64,000 nt of DNA from Formicarius rufipectus (lineage: Eukaryota > Chordata > Aves > Passeriformes > Formicariidae). Under the pieces are notes generated by a model, which was given only the letters and a program-made list of their open reading frames with translations, was not told the DNA's origin and searched no databases. The translations under genes were made by a program, and so were the position numbers. This document shows positions 11,201-26,200 of the stretch, piece after piece. The stretch lies in assembly GCA_013399695.1 (NCBI GenBank), contig VXAU01000928.1, positions 108,815 to 172,814 of the forward strand. The letters are read 5' to 3'. Each line of letters starts with the position of its first letter. Position 1 is the first letter of the stretch.

Positions 11201-14200
11201 GTCTCAGCAGGGCGTGTGGTGCCCACACCAGTGTGGCAGGACCTGGTTCTTCCCTGTAAGGAGAGAAACAGAAATCATTGTGGGAGCAGCAGTGCTTCAT
11301 CCAGAGGCATCTGCTGGCCCTTCATAAAGGAGGGATCTTGAGGGATCCTTGTGAGCTGGATGAGGGACAGGACAACCCTCAGGAAGAGCCACATTGGGTC
11401 TCTCATGGCTAATTCTGCCACGTCCTCTTGCCTCAGCATCCCCTTCCTCTGGGGCCTCCTGTCACTGGTGTTGATGTTGTGTGGTGTGGCTGAATGTCTT
11501 GGTCTTCTGTTATTCCTCATGCCTTGCAACGTGGTGGTGATCAGGCTTAGAGGGGGGAAAGGAGTTGTTGGTCCCAGAAAAGTTTATGTTTTCAATTTTG
11601 GTTTAGTAATCTGTCTCTGCTCCCTCCAAATCTCAACCTGTTTGTATCTGGGGTGAGGGCTCGGTGCTGAGATCTCAGGTGATGGATTGGAAACAATCCC
11701 AGGTGAGAAGTGCAAGCTGGTTTGATCTGGTGCTCCTGTTTGTCTCCACACAAGCTGCTGTGGTTGCCCAGGCACTGAGGACAGCACACTGCCTGCGAGG
11801 CAGGCCCTGCACCACAGCACTGCTGGTGCTTCTGCCCCATGGTGCTTTCTGACAAGGATGCTCTGGAGCTGGTTTAGATAAATCAAGGCAGATACAATGA
11901 ATAACAGGAACATCCACCTAAAAGAGGACATGACCTTCCTCTGCAATAGTTGTGTGATGTGCTAAACAGTCTGTACCATCTCTGAGCAGTTCAACTGTTT
12001 TATTTCTTTTTCCAGCTTGAACCCTCACAGAAAGACTTTTCTCCAGAGCTTCCTTAGAGTTGAGCTAAAATTAAAGCAATAAAAAAATACTTTCAAAAAG
12101 AAAGAAGGAAACTTTGAGATCCCTTGAGATCCTTGTGTATCCCAGGGACCCATTATTGTGTGCTGGGAAGCTGTGGTGGGGACTGCAGCACAAAGACCCC
12201 CAGCCTCGAGCCTCCATCCTACCATGGACACCCACCAAGCCTTGAGGGGACTTTTCTTCTGTACTGCCCTAAAAGGGTGACACCAAGTGTGGAGCTGCTG
12301 TGCTGGAGCTGGAGTTAGAGGGATTTGGAAAGCTATTGGCACAGCAAGACACTCCCTGGGATGAAGAGCCCGGGGCTGAGTGGAGATGCAGTGAGTCACC
12401 ATTTCCAACTTCCCGAGCTGCACTGCTCTTTAACTGTACAAAGAGATTAAAGCTGTAGGGAAATGTTTCCTTAAAACCAGCTGACAGATTTGGGCTAGAT
12501 TACTGGTAATCTTTTTGTTGTTGTTGTTGTTGTTCTTGTTATTCTTTTTAATGGGAAAGTGCCCACAGCCTGAGAAACCAAATGGAGGAGCTGAATGGGA
12601 AACGCAGAGTCCCAGTTGTGGAACTCAGGTGCCAAAAATGAGATAATCTGGAAAAATCTAGAGCTGCAGCAGCACCAGCGGGTTGGAAGGCAGGAGCAGG
12701 AGCATGTGAGGGGGAGGACGATCATGTCCCATCAAGGAAACGCTGCCTGATCCAGGACGCCACGTGTGTGACCTCCTGCCTGGCCTCCTGCCTGGCCTCC
12801 TGCCTGCAGGGGAAGGCAGCGGAGGGGCCGGGCTCTGCCTGCTTCCCCCTTCCCCCGTCTGCTCTGCCCCCGGCCATGCAGGGAGCTGCACCCTCACCTG
12901 GGGTGTGTTCTGGGCACTGGGGATGCCAGGAAGGAGGGCAGGTGATGTAGCTGTGGTGGTACTCGTGCTGCACATCTTTCCCACCCCCCCAGGGAATGCT
13001 GTTCCCAGGCTCGTTATGTTGTGTTCGTCTCCGGTCACGTTGGTGTTCACGTGTCCCCTTCTCTGCGTGGGCACAGTTGATGTGGATCCTGTCGTGGTCC
13101 CACGTGGAGGCTCCACCCTGGGCAGTGAGCCTGCCCACCCCCAGGCTCCAGTACAGCCAGCCAGGAGGATTTGTTTGCCCTGTTGGAAGTCCCTGAGGGC
13201 CCGCAGGAAAAGCAGTGACCGCCCCAGTGGAGCTTCATTATGCAAAGAGATAGTTTCCCATAGGAAACGTTGCAGTTCCCACTTCCCTTCCCCATCAATG
13301 CAGCCTTTAAGACCAGGAGAGGGCAAAGCTGAGGATGCTGCATCCAGCCTTTGGGATCCCAACAAAAGAAGGGTTTGGACCTGCTGGAGAGGGTCCAGAG
13401 GAACCCATGGAGATATTCCAAAAGCTGGAGCACTTCTGTACTGAAGACATGCTGGGAGAGCTGGAGGTGTTTAGCCTGGAGAAGAGAAGGCTCCAGGGAG
13501 ACCTTAGAGCCCCTTCTGGTGCCTAAAGGGGCTCCAAGAGAGGTGGAGAGGGACTGTGGACAAGTGCCTGGAGTGATAGGATGGAGGGGATTGTCTTCCC
13601 AATGCCAGAGGGCAGGGTTAGATGGAATATTGGGAAGAAATTCTCCACTGTGTGGGTAATGAGGAATGGGAAAACTTTGCCCAGAGAAGCTGTGGCTGCC
13701 CCATCCCTGGAAGTGTTCCAGACCAGGTTGGATGGGGCTTGGAGCAACGTGGTCTAGTGAAAGGTGTCCCTGCCCATGGCAGGGGATTGGACTAGATGGT
13801 CCAAAAGGTCCCTTGCAAACCAAACCAGTCTGTGATTCTCTGCTGAGATGCAGAGTCATTCTGGCCCTGGGTTTAATGACCTCGTCTCTTCCATTGCTAG
13901 GCTGGGTCTGTGGGTGAGGTTGAGGAATCCATGTCATTGCCTCCTGAACCTCACAGGAAGCATCTGTGGGTGAACATGTCTGGAGAGGACAAAGCCTCCT
14001 GTTCCAGGTGGAAGGTGACCAACTGCATCACATCTGGAGTGCTGGCTGTCTGCAGGCTTGTGGGGTCTGTGCTGGAGTTGGGCTGTGAGCCCTGTGCAGC
14101 CTCAGGAGCCTCTGGCTCTGCACCTCCATGCCTGCAAACTGGGACAGCCCCTGGACAGAGGTGCCTTTGCTGGCTGAGAAATGGGGCTGAGTGCTCCTGC

Positions 14201-17200
14201 CTGCTGTTGGATTTGTGTTCCTCTAAGTGGTGCTGAAAGGCGATGGGAGGTGCAGCCCTGGCTGAGGGTGGTGTGGAGGAACCAGATCCAAGGGTTGCTC
14301 TGTTTGCCTTGTGGTATTTGCATGTCTGGAGCCCATGGCAGTCGTGCTGGGGAACACTGCTCCCCACCCCTCAGCTCCTTTGGCATCTTGAAGCTTTCTC
14401 ACATTGAAGTTAATCATCCTACGGGCTGATAAGGCAAATAAAATCCGTTATCTTGAGCAAGATAAAACAGAGAGTTTGCTTTGATCTCCTGCAGTAAGGC
14501 CACTCATTCTGTGCCTTGTCTGCCGGAGGGAGGGGAGCCATGGCAATGGTGATGAACCTTCTGTAATTAAGAAATCATTTTCTTTTGAGCTATTTCTAGA
14601 CCTCTGTCCCTGCCTGAGATGTTTCTGTTGGCCATTAGTTGAAGGGACAGCATAGGCTGGGTGCCGTGCCAGCTCCATAAACTGTGTCAGAGGACTCGAG
14701 GAACTGAATTGAGATTATTGAGAGATAACTTTGTTTTGAGAAGATCAAACGTTGTTGTGAGCAAAGAAGATAAATTGACAAGAAGCCAGTTGTGTTCTTG
14801 ACTCGTCCAGCAAACAAACAGACACAGAGACACTTTTGCTTTGTCCAAGATGCTGTGATGAAACTGAAGTGAACGTGGCTATAAATGGACAAAGCAGCTG
14901 GCCTTGGACTGCAGCCTGTGCTCAGACTTCTGTGAGCCCAGTTTTTCTTACATCTGTTACAGATTTTAAAGGAAGGATATAGGGAGAGAGCTGCTTTTTG
15001 GGGGAGTTGGTTAAATTTGGGTCACTCATTTCATTGGTCTTCTGAATCGGTCTCTGCACCGTGGATTTCTGTAGGGTCACACACATCAATATTTCACCCC
15101 CTTGAGTTGTTTTGATTTATCTTGTCATGAAGATAGTACCTGACATACTGAGAGACAAAGCTGGACTGAAGAGTCTGGTCCAAAACGTTGTGCAAAGAAC
15201 AAAACTTTGCAGAGGCTTATGAAAAACAAATAATTTTAGAAAAGCCATCTGAAGTTGCTATGTCAGCTCAGGAGTGCCAGTGTGGGGATTTTGGGTGGCT
15301 CGACTCGTATTGCCTGCAGTTTCTCCTGTGTGGAAGCAGTGGGCTGGTTCTTGCATAGCAAAGGCAATTTGTACAACAGGGATGAAGAGTGGCTGAAATG
15401 AAGCATCTTGCAACACCTTGAAGTTCAAAGGTTGATGGTGCCCTAGCAAATATGAGCATAACCTTGGATTTGTGTTTAGCCTTTTAACCATTGAGATCCA
15501 GTGGGTGGTCTTACCAGCCCCTGGGTGTTCTCTGAATTCTGGGTCTGCAGAGGCTTTCCATGGTGCAGCTTTAGCATGGTCCCTGGCTTATGTTTCCAAG
15601 GGGTACAAAAATATTTTGTGGGAGCTGAGCACCTCCTTTTGTCTCTCTGTGATTTCAACCTTCATCCATCTATGGCAGGATTTTTGCAGGGAATACTCCT
15701 GCTGGATCCTTTGCACGTGGCTTCATCCATCCATGATAATCACCCTGATTTGTCTACACTCAGCTAATCATCTGGATGCCTGTCCTAAGCTGGTGTGAAT
15801 TGTGTTCTCAAAGGGTTTATTTTTCTCTGCTGAATGTATAGAGAGCCTGTGGGATTGGTTTGGCTGGAGACATCTCCATTTGGGTGAGACAAAGTTATTG
15901 CATTATTCCCAGAATCAGAGGTGGAGGTGGAAAGGGATGTTGCAGCAGGACAGAACTGTGCAAACCACTAATCCCTTGTTTTCAGTAGTGCTTGACCACC
16001 CCCAACAAACCTGGTCCCCTTGGGTCAGGTTGTTTTATTGCTGCAGAGGATCATTTACTGCAGTCTGTGGGTCAGACTGTCCTTGATGCTTATCAAGTGT
16101 CCCTTAACTTGTTATGATGGTCCTGCCTTCTCCCCTTTCCACCTCTCTTGCTGCACATGGACTAGAACAGGCACTCCTTCCTCCTTTCAAAGAACAGCTC
16201 AGTTTGGGGAGATCTGAGAAAGAAGATTAGCTGGGAATGCAAAAGGATATGGTGCCTAGGAGGAGAGAGCAGTGATAAAAGTTAATGATATATAAGTTCT
16301 TTAGAGAAGCTTTCTCAGTTACAGCTGTGTGGGAGCTCACACATCTTATATTGTAAGGCATTGCTTTCAACTCCAGCATGAATACACCTGGGCTGCATTT
16401 CATGTGGGATAGGTGGATCTGGAGGGACATCACAGGAATTGCCCTCCCCAGCTGGGGCTGGAGCCCCTGCCTGTGTTTTCTTCCCTTGTGTGTTTTGACT
16501 CGGGATAAGAATTTTTTGTTTACTCTGCATATCATTTGCGCTGACAAGGGAGGCTGTGCAGGTTTCTACTGATGCACTGAAGTGCTCATGTGACCTGAGC
16601 CCTCCTCTGCAGCTCTGGTACGTGGAGGTACAGGAGGACCTTACAGCCTCTGAAGCCAGCAGTGTGCAGGCTCATGCTCCATCACATGCACGGGGCACTG
16701 AGGGCATTCACCAGCAGCTCCCACCCACAGTGGAAATAAGTTCCTGGATGAACAGCCAGGAAAACACTGAGAAGTTGGCAAATGTTTGTAGGTCAGGAGA
16801 TGCCCATCATGTTCCTGCCTTTGCTGTCCACTTGTTCACTGTCCTGGAGCAAACCCTCTACCCACTCCAGTTTCTCCTTTTGTAACAAGGAGCTTCTGAA
16901 TGTGGCAAGATGTCTGGATTTCAGTCTTTGCATTGGGTCCTCTCTTCTTCCCAGTTCAGCTGGTGATAAGGAAGTTGCTGGACTTGGTCACAGAGGGGCA
17001 GTGGGATCGTGCAGGATGGGAGAAGCCAAGTCACTGGTGTGGCTCTACAAGGAGAGAGGTCTTTGTCTGTCCAGGAGAAGAGGGAGGGTATCAGATGGTT
17101 TCTGAATCAAAACCTGCTCCACTTTACCCTCCTTTCCCCTAACTTTGAAAAACAAATGATTTGAAACGGAAAAAAGGATTTGGAAGGCAAATGGATGTGT

Positions 17201-20200
17201 GGGGTGCAGATGTGGGCTGGATGTTGCCTCCTGACTGATGAGTGTTGGAGGCTGCTGGCACTGATGGAGGTGGAGCAGGCACTGGCAGGAACTTTGGATG
17301 CTCTTTGCCTCATGTCCTCTTCCCCTGCTTCCATCTTGTGCAGAGAGGATGGAGAATGGAGATTACCTTGGAGTTGTCCAGATATGTCCTGGGAAAAAGG
17401 AGGAGATCTGAGCAGTTTTTCTGATAAAACATAATTGTTTAGACAAACTCTGGCTGAACTTGCTTCCTCCTGCATCCCAGCAGGCAGATAAATGGGGTGG
17501 AAGTGGGAGGCCGAGTTCACAAGCTGCTGAGGCCCTCCCTGGGGTCAAACTGCCCCTGAGATCCCCTGTCCACCCGTTTTGGTGGCCCTGGAGAAGACAA
17601 GAGGATGCAGTTGAGTGCTGAGGATGATGCCCTGGCTTTATGTACTCCAGTACTCTGAGATGTGGCAGAGACCTTGATAATGCAGCACATCAGAGGTGTG
17701 GGTGGTCCTGGTGGGCAGCAGTAAATCCACCATGGTGCATCTGCAGAGACTGGACCTCTGTTGTGTGTTGCTGTGTGGGATGCGGGAGGTGAATTTGCTC
17801 CAGCCCTGTTCTCCCCAAACCTAGCAGTCCTGGGTAGAGGGTGGCTGAACAAAGCTGTGCCCCTGAGAGATTCCTGTTTGACCTGGAAATGGTGGGACAA
17901 TCGGGATTTGGGTGAGATGTGGCCACTGGAGAGGTGTTTCCATGCCCTGCTGGGTCCTGCTGAGGTCTCCAAGAATTGCTTTGTGGAGTCAGATAAAATC
18001 TGGGATCCTGCTGGAAGGCTGATGTTCCTCCCACCATCCCTCAGGGAAACAGTCCTCCTTGCCCTACTTTGTGTAGTAAATAAAAGTTTATTTACAGCCC
18101 AGGGGTGCACGCCCTGAGATTGGGAGGTGAAGGGTTCCTACAGCGCCCTGGAGCAGCTCTGGGGTTTCCTCTCCGCTTTGTGGCTTCAGTTCCAGAGCAG
18201 AAAAGTCTTGGGAAGGAGCAGCTCTGTGGGTGGGAGCCTGGGGAAGCAGAGCCCTTCGCGTGGGACCTGGGGCAAGGCTTTGTTTCCCTGCAGTGAGGTC
18301 ACATGTGTCTGTGTCACCTGGAGAGGAGCTGGAAGGAGATAACCAGTGGTCATGTGTGACCCGTGGGCTGGAGCAGCCAGGGACAGCAGCAGGGGGTGGC
18401 TGCCATCCATCTGTCTCCCCTCTTGGCTGAGGGTGATGTGGGCATGGGGCTGAGCTCCACTGACCAGGGTCTGGGGGGGTTTCCAGCTCTGCCCTGGCAC
18501 TGCCCCAAATTGCTCCGCAGAGCTTCAGGAAAAGAGCATTTGGGCTCTCTGCTGCTTGGATGAGTGGAAAGGGTCTGTTTGGGATTATTTCAGCCCATGT
18601 GTGGGACAGACTGTGTATAGGACGGTCATTTGAAGTGCAAGCAAACCAAAGCCATGGTTTGGGCTCCACTGAAAGAGCAAAGCTGGGAAAGCTTCAGATC
18701 GTGGCTGCACAGACAAGGGGGGACGTGGCTGTGGCTTTCTGCTGGGGAACAGTGTTGTGTCCTTTGGGAGAGACACAGAGGACATTGTCTCGAGTTTCTG
18801 CTTTTCCTTCTCATTTTTTTTAGACATGCAAAATTAATTGCTCTCTTTCATTGTCTGCAGCAATATTTATTTTGCTGCTCTGTGGCAGTGGGGACTGGGT
18901 AGGTTTCACAAACTGAGTTTTCCCCGGGCAAGCCCCCTCCTCTGATTTCACACTTCCAGCCTCCAGCCTTGGTTTCTAAACAGCTTGCACCGAAGCTGAA
19001 AATACTTGAAGGGCAGAGCAATGCCTTGCAGGAAATGGCTTAAGCTTCCTGCTCCCAAGATGGTGTGAGTGTTAAAACAGAACTGGAGAAATATTAGACA
19101 TCCTACATCCGGCCCTGCAGAGGAGGGTGACCCTGGGGTGATGGAATGGAAAGCCCAGACCCCCCTGCTGCCTGTGCCTGGCAGCTTCCAGCAGGATGAG
19201 GGGTCCCCCCCCCAGACCCCCATCCCCCTGACTCGTGGAGGGGGGGAAAATGGGCAAATTGTTTCCTGCTCCTCGGGGCTTTGCTGTGTTTTAGTTTTGT
19301 GGGAAACGTGTGTGGAGAACTGGTCAAAGGCGTGGGGCAAAGTGTCAGCAGAGTGAGTTTTCAGCAGAAAATGGGGGTTGGGAGCGCAGTGGATCTGATG
19401 AAAGGTTTGTTCCAGCTTATCCACCACCCTGCAGCCTGAAGTGAGAGGTAAAAGTCGAGGATGGGTGGATGGATGGATGGATGGATGGATGGATGGATGG
19501 ATGGATGGATGGATGGATGGATGGATCTGAGTTGGTCCCGTTTGTTTGGGGCTGCAGCGGGACTTTCTGCATTTGTCAGCAAAACCACATCGAGTTACTG
19601 ATTTAATTAGAGGCAACTTAATTCTCCCAGCGCTGATGAATTCCCACTCGGTGCTGGCTGAGCACCATCTACCTGGTCAGGCAGGGAATAGCAGCTGGCT
19701 GTGAGTCCGGGATGGATGGACAGGGGTGGAAGAGAAATGGGACTATGTGTGTGCAGGAGGGTGGGGAAGGGCAGGCAGTGAGGGAGGAGGGCAGCAGACC
19801 TGCGGGCAGGGTGGTCCTCGCTGGAGCTCTCAGGTGGGTGTCACATCTTCAGATATAATGCAGCTGCCTGGGGGTTACTGCCCTGTTACAGAAAACTTCT
19901 CCAAACCCCAGTTTGTTGGCTGGAGCATGGAGATGTAGGTCATTTGACTCAGAGTGGTATCAGTTGAGTGAAAAATACCAGAGCCATGTGGCTGGGGGTG
20001 CCCAGGTGCGGTGGGGGCTGCAGGCAGAACTAGCAGGGCAGAGCTTGGACTGCTCCGAGTTCACTCCTGACTTTCTCCAGCAGCCACTGAGAATCACAAA
20101 ATTGCTGCTAATGGAAGAAAAATTACACCAGTGCTGGGACCTGAGTCCCTCTGGGAGGCGTGTTCCGGCTCCAGGAGCAGCAGCAGAGCCTGTGGGTGCT

Positions 20201-23200
20201 CTCTGGGCGGGGGCACCATGAATGGGCCATTATGCTGTGCTGCAAACACCCTCCTCCAGGGCTCTCCGCCCTGACCCCTTCCTTCCCTGCGCTGTCTCCT
20301 GTGGGATGGTGGGAGCCCTGGCAGCTCTGCAGGAACGTGGATCCAGAGGGGTAAGTTCCATCCTCAGCAGGCAGGGCTGGGCATTGGGAGGTCGGTACCA
20401 TGCATTGCTGATGCCCACCTTTCCTCATGGCACATAACCCCCCTAAACCCTGAGCAGAGTGGTTCTTGGGGCTCAGGATTTGCCTGAAAACACCCTGTTT
20501 GCTTTCCCAGGTTTTTCCACGGGGTGCTTTTCCCGCTAAGGCTTTGACCAGCAAACCTGGGGGATGGGAAGATGAAGCTGATTTAAATCCCAGAAGTAGT
20601 TACAGCTGGCTGAAAGCTGTGTCTGCAGCCCTGGAATACATCAGCAGTGCCCACTGCTCTCAGAAAACAGGCTGGGGCTGGTGAAGCTGGGGGAGCGTGA
20701 ACCAGCCCTGGGGCTGCCACCGCAGGGGATGGGAGCAGGAGAGGATGGGGGGTTCTCTATGGGGGCTGCAGGACTGCAGGGGCAGATGCTGGGGCTGTCT
20801 GGGGACAGAATTACAGTTCTTTGACTTGGACTCATCCCCATTTGCCCATGTGGCTGTCACACCGTGCAGGTTTCAGAATGGTGGTCACACGGAATGTGGG
20901 GCAGGGGGTGTGTATACAAAAAGCTTTGCTGTCCCAAAGGGTGTTGAAGGGTGTTCACCCCACCAGCTAGTGAAGCAGATACCCACACAGCATCCTTGGG
21001 TCCACAGGGCTTCAGGTGTGGTGGGAGAATGAGGAGAATTCATTGGAAAAGGCAACATCCTCACCCAGAGGTCCTGGAGGACCTCACCGAAAGGTCCTGG
21101 AGCCTTTCGGATGGTTCAGCATCCCCAGCTGGTGCTGAGCAGCTGTGCTGAACATGTGGGTCTGCAGGAAGGAGCAATGCTGCTGTGTAGTCACACATGG
21201 TGGGTTTATTTTTATTCCTCTTGCTGGCTGACCCTCAGCCTCCCACTCCCAGACCTTTCCTCCATGTGACTGTGGGCCAGTGCATCCCTGCATGGGACAT
21301 GCCCTCCTTCCCACGGCTCCCACACAGAGCTGCAGCACCGGGAGGGGCACTGGAAGGTTTGGGAAGAGGTTTGGAAAGGGCTTGTTGAAAGGTTTTGTGC
21401 AGGGCAGAGGGCAGGGCTCATCCTGCTGGACCACAGGTCTGGAGAGGGACCAAAGTTTTTCTTAGATCTTTCTTAAAGCTTGTCTTAAATCTGAAATGCA
21501 TTGAAGTCCAGGGAGTGAGTTTTAGCAGTCTCTGTGAGGGTCTGAGGTCCTGCCTTGCCCTGTTGTAGTGTGCACTGCTCTGGAGGGGGATGGATTGGCA
21601 TGGGAAGGGCAGGGATATCCATTCCCCTTGGGTACAGGGGGTTTGCACTAGACCTGCCTCCATCCCCCACGGGATGAATCCAGCAACCTGACTTTGCCTC
21701 TAAAAGGCACAACTGTTTTTCTCACTGCTTTTCATTTAAAAAATAAATTTGCACCACAGCCTTTGCTTGAATGGTCCCAAATTCTGGATCCAGGGTCTTG
21801 AAGCCCTCAGTAATGCTTTTCCTCCAGGACCAAGAACATGACTGGTGGTTGATAGAACCCCAAGAGTACTTCCAAGGTTGGGGACCTGGGCCCCCAAGAA
21901 CATCCTGAAGTCAGCAGCACTCTCTACTCTCATCTTCAAGAGAGTGTCAGACATGAGAACTGCATCCTGCAGAACTGAAAACCTCAAACCTCAATGGGGC
22001 CCATGACCTTTAAGAGAGACAGAGTGTCTCAGTGTGATGCCTCTGCCTTTATCTCCAGATCACAACCTGAGGAAGAGGCTCTGAGCAGCACTTGGGCCAT
22101 GATGGGGCTCTTCTGGTTTCTCTGAGTTGGTGTTTAAGAGACAATGGGGTTTTTCTGCCTTCTTGGGCTGATGGGGGCTCAGCTTGGTCGCTGCTCTGTG
22201 CTGGCCATGGTGAGAGGAGGGTTTGGGAAGCGGGTGGGGAGCACAATGCCCAGTACACTGGAGCCAGGGACACACATTGCTGTGAGTCAGTGGGGGCTGT
22301 CTCCCCTCTTTGGATGCTCATGGGGAACCCAGTGGAATTTGCAGTCTGGAGCATCTCCTAGACAGATTCTCCAGTCCTTTTCGGAAATGGAGACAAGGCT
22401 GGGAGGACCCTCAGTGTCCTGCAGATTAGGATCCAGGAGAGTTGCTCTGAATAGATCCCGTGGAGGAATCTTTCACTGGATTAGAAAGTGTGACCTGCTG
22501 TTACAGGTTAGGTCTGTGGGTGCTGTAACAGCCAAACAGCCACATGAACCCCAAAATCAAAACATGCACACTGTGTGGAATAAATGTTCCTTTCATTCAT
22601 GCCTGAAGCCAAGTTCTACTTTCTTAAAGGTGACTCTTTCTCCAGTCTCTCCTGTGGTGATTCCCGATGATCCTTTGAGAGTTTATTCAGCAGCAACAGC
22701 TACTAATTTGGGTCTCTCCCCTTCCCCAGCAAGTGCAGCCATCTGCTTCCCCTGTGTGGGCACCCTGCTCTTGGTCTGAGTGCTGCTCTCAGTCCATGTA
22801 ATGCTGGGTAGGGTGGAGTGGTGGTGGAGATCTAGGTGCATATGCTGAGGGCTTCATTCCCCACTTGGTATGTTTGTGGTGCCAGTCTGCCCCTAAATAT
22901 CTCTCAAATATTTCAGATCTCTTGGGATGTGTTACACGTATTTGGAATTAGGTGCCTAAATACCTTTTAGGATATTTGTCATGGCTCTTCTGTGTCTCTG
23001 AACACACCCTGGAAATGCAGCAAACCCCACGATGAGCTCTGTCTTGGGGAGTGGGATGATGGGAGTAGCTGGGGTGAGGGAGAATGAGGCAGGATGTCCC
23101 TCTGATACCTGGTAGGTATAAGGGGAGGAACTTGGAAATACTAGCACAGCTTCTTTCATGCCATGCTGGAGCCCATCACAGGCAGACATCATGTTACAGC

Positions 23201-26200
23201 TTAGCACGACTGACTCAGTAGGTGATTTGCTGTAAACACCTCCTGTATTCAGTAGGACAAGAGGTGTTTCTCCAGGACATCGCAGCTCCAGGTCTGCTAC
23301 CCCACCTTTCCTATTTCTCTCTGACAATTAGGCACCTTGAATCCATCCAGCACCTCATTTAAACTCCTCCTTGAGCTACAGGATGTCCTGTGAGATTACT
23401 GAGCTGTTGAATGAGGGGCTTTCTTAGCTTGGCAGAGACTGAGCAGACCCCAGAAGGCTCCCGTGCTGGGGAAGAGTCTGTTGCCAAGTCGTAGGAGGAA
23501 TTCCCACGTTCCTGTTCCTTCCTGCTGGCTGCCAGATGCTTGTCCTGTCCACAAAAGCTGATGTATTTGGTAGGATTTAACCTTTGCTCAAAGAAGTGAG
23601 TAACAGAGATCTTTTACTTTTGGTTTCTGGGTGTAAATTCACAACTCAGCGATGGTTTTGTGTGCACAACACAATTCAGTGGTGGGAAAAAACGGAGGAG
23701 AGACAGAGGGAGACTTCGCTTGGGTGAAATCCTTTATAGCCAGAGCTGGGAGCCTGCAGGGAAATTACCATTCCTTCCTGGCCTGATGAATCCCCCAAAT
23801 CAGGCTTTAGGTGCCAACCAGACCTTGTAATTTCAGTAGAAGCACAAAGGCAGTCCTGTGGGATGCAGAATATGGGATTTCTCATGCCCAGAGTCACTGC
23901 AGGTCCTGCCCAGACAGACGGACACGCTCACACATTTTCCCTTGTCAGCAGCAGGCATGTCTGTGGAGTTCCAGGGAAGGGAAATGCTCTTTTTGTTTCT
24001 TCTTTTCATGCCCACAGCAAAAGACACAGCTAGCACTGTTTTTTTCTGCCCTGGACACTCTTTCTGTTCTCCAGTTGGTGTCCTTTGGTACAAGCCCTGG
24101 TGACACCAGTGCCAGGGATTGCCAACAGTCAGGTAATCACCAGCACCCAAAACTGTTGAAGTCATGCATGAACCACAGCCTGGCCACCTCTAAGTGGGGA
24201 TGACCAAGTTTGGGAAAGCTCCCAAATCTGGGCAAAGAAAAGAGAAAAGAAGCAGGTCCAGGTACAGCCTAAATTAATTTTTCAAGGAATCAGCCATGGC
24301 CCATATGTGGGATCAGCAGGAAGGAGCTGTATACATGAGAAGTCTCTGAAATCCTATAGTGGAAGTTTTGGGCATCACACAGTTCTACCATCCTGAAGGT
24401 ATTCCAGCAGATTCTTTCCTTACCTGGACCTCATTTTTTGCTGGCTGAGTCCCTCTGTGATCACAGAACTGCAGTCAGCTCCAGAGAGACTTTGCTGCTC
24501 TGTGACTGCTTGGCACAGGGAGGTGCTCCCCATCCTAGAGCAAGCGTTGAGTTGTGTCACACTGGAGAGGGACAGGCCTCTGGTCTCAGCTCTGCTTCCT
24601 GTGAGCCAATGCCCCCTTCTCTCTGCACCCAGCAATGAGCCAGAAGTCACCCTGATCAAGGTCGGCTGTATGGCAAGGCAGTGCATGGCCTCCAGAAAGC
24701 TGGAATGACTCCATCTCCAGCACAATAAGATTTGGTTCTAATTAAATGGACACCCATGTAGTTGACCCCAGGCATTCCTCCCCATGGTGGGGTGGAGAAG
24801 CTGCTGATGGAGCGAGGCCCTTACTTAGAGAGGTTGCTCTGGAGTGGACTTGCAGTGGGACCCTGGGGAAGCAGCGTGGAGACGTCCAACCTTACCAGTG
24901 TTTGCTGTTCCAGTGCCTGCAATTCCTTCCTGGAACTAAAGTTCCAGGGAATCAACAGAGACAGGGATATGGAGCATGTGGAAATCAGATTAAGTGGGCT
25001 TGTGGCCCACTGAAGAACAGAAATTGGAGTAATTGCCCCCAAAATGACAAGGTGTTGATTATAATAAGTGCAGTCCATGGCATTGTAACTAGTCCAGAGG
25101 TTATGACCAGTGCCATAACCCCACAGGCTTCTCTTTTCTTGCATATCCGTGTAACTCTCTGCTCTCCCATTAGTGCCTGCTCTCAGCACTCCCTGAAAAT
25201 TGCCCAAAAATTCCATCTTGGTGCAATTTAGGATATGCTCCAGCCTGCCCCGAGAACATCTGGTATCTATGCATGGGGTGATATTAATCACAGTGTGAGC
25301 ACAGCCAAGTGTTAAACAGCAGAGTCCTCCCACCTCCCCCCTGCAAACGAAGGTTCTTGCCATGTTCCAGCACTAAAATGAACCCAACATTCCTGGGCAG
25401 GAGGTGATCTGGCAGGAACAGTGGCTGTGTGGGATGATGGGATGAGGAACACTCTTAAATGGGCCAAGAAACCATGTGGTCCTAGGACTTTTTGAAATCC
25501 CTGTGGTGTTTGAGGCTGTTTTCTAGTCCTCCTCATTTTCTGAATCCAGGGCTATTCCTGCTGCATCTGCAAGTGCTCCCTCTCCCCCCGGAATTCTGTG
25601 CTGAGGCCTTGTTGTTTTGGGTGTAAACGCTGCTCCCTGTTTCCAGGAAGGTAAACATCCCTCCCTCTCCCTGCTTTGCTGTGCTCATATCAAAGTGCTT
25701 CACAAAGGAGGGGAGATGTTTCTATTTTGCAGACAGAGGAAAGGACTTGCAGAGGTTGCTGAGAAATCTATGGGAATCTGCTCACTCGGAGAGTGCTTGT
25801 GGTTTTGCTTCAGGACACTTAGTGGCTTCCTTCGGAGTTGGGCAACGAGCAGACAGGGACTGGCACAGGGAATATTTTTGCTCCCCTCTTTCTCGGGTGA
25901 CCACACACCAGACAGCCAGCAAACCCCCGCTGGCACCACGCTGTTTGCGTCGCCCCCAGAGGAGAGCCGGGCTCAGATTTGCCCCCAAGTTCCCCAGTTT
26001 GTGGCTGGGTTTCTAAAAAGAAACACCAGGGGGAAAAAAAAAATCAGAACTGGGTTTTGAGCTCAGTTGGCGCCTCCACCACCGAGGCTGCTGTGCTTTC
26101 AAGGGAGGCAGCCCCAGCACTGCTGCCTGGGAGGGACGGGGGGATGGGGGGCGAGAGCTCTTGTGTGGTGCCTTTGATGTTTGGAGGCTTTTACCCGCGT

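Noticed and set aside
12658..13444. Opposing open frames of 226 and 235 codons
   Set aside because: Both strands are open over the same GC-rich, partly repetitive DNA; neither product is recognisable.
13047..13937. 296-codon antisense open frame
   Set aside because: Mostly the antisense of a CR1 LINE fragment.
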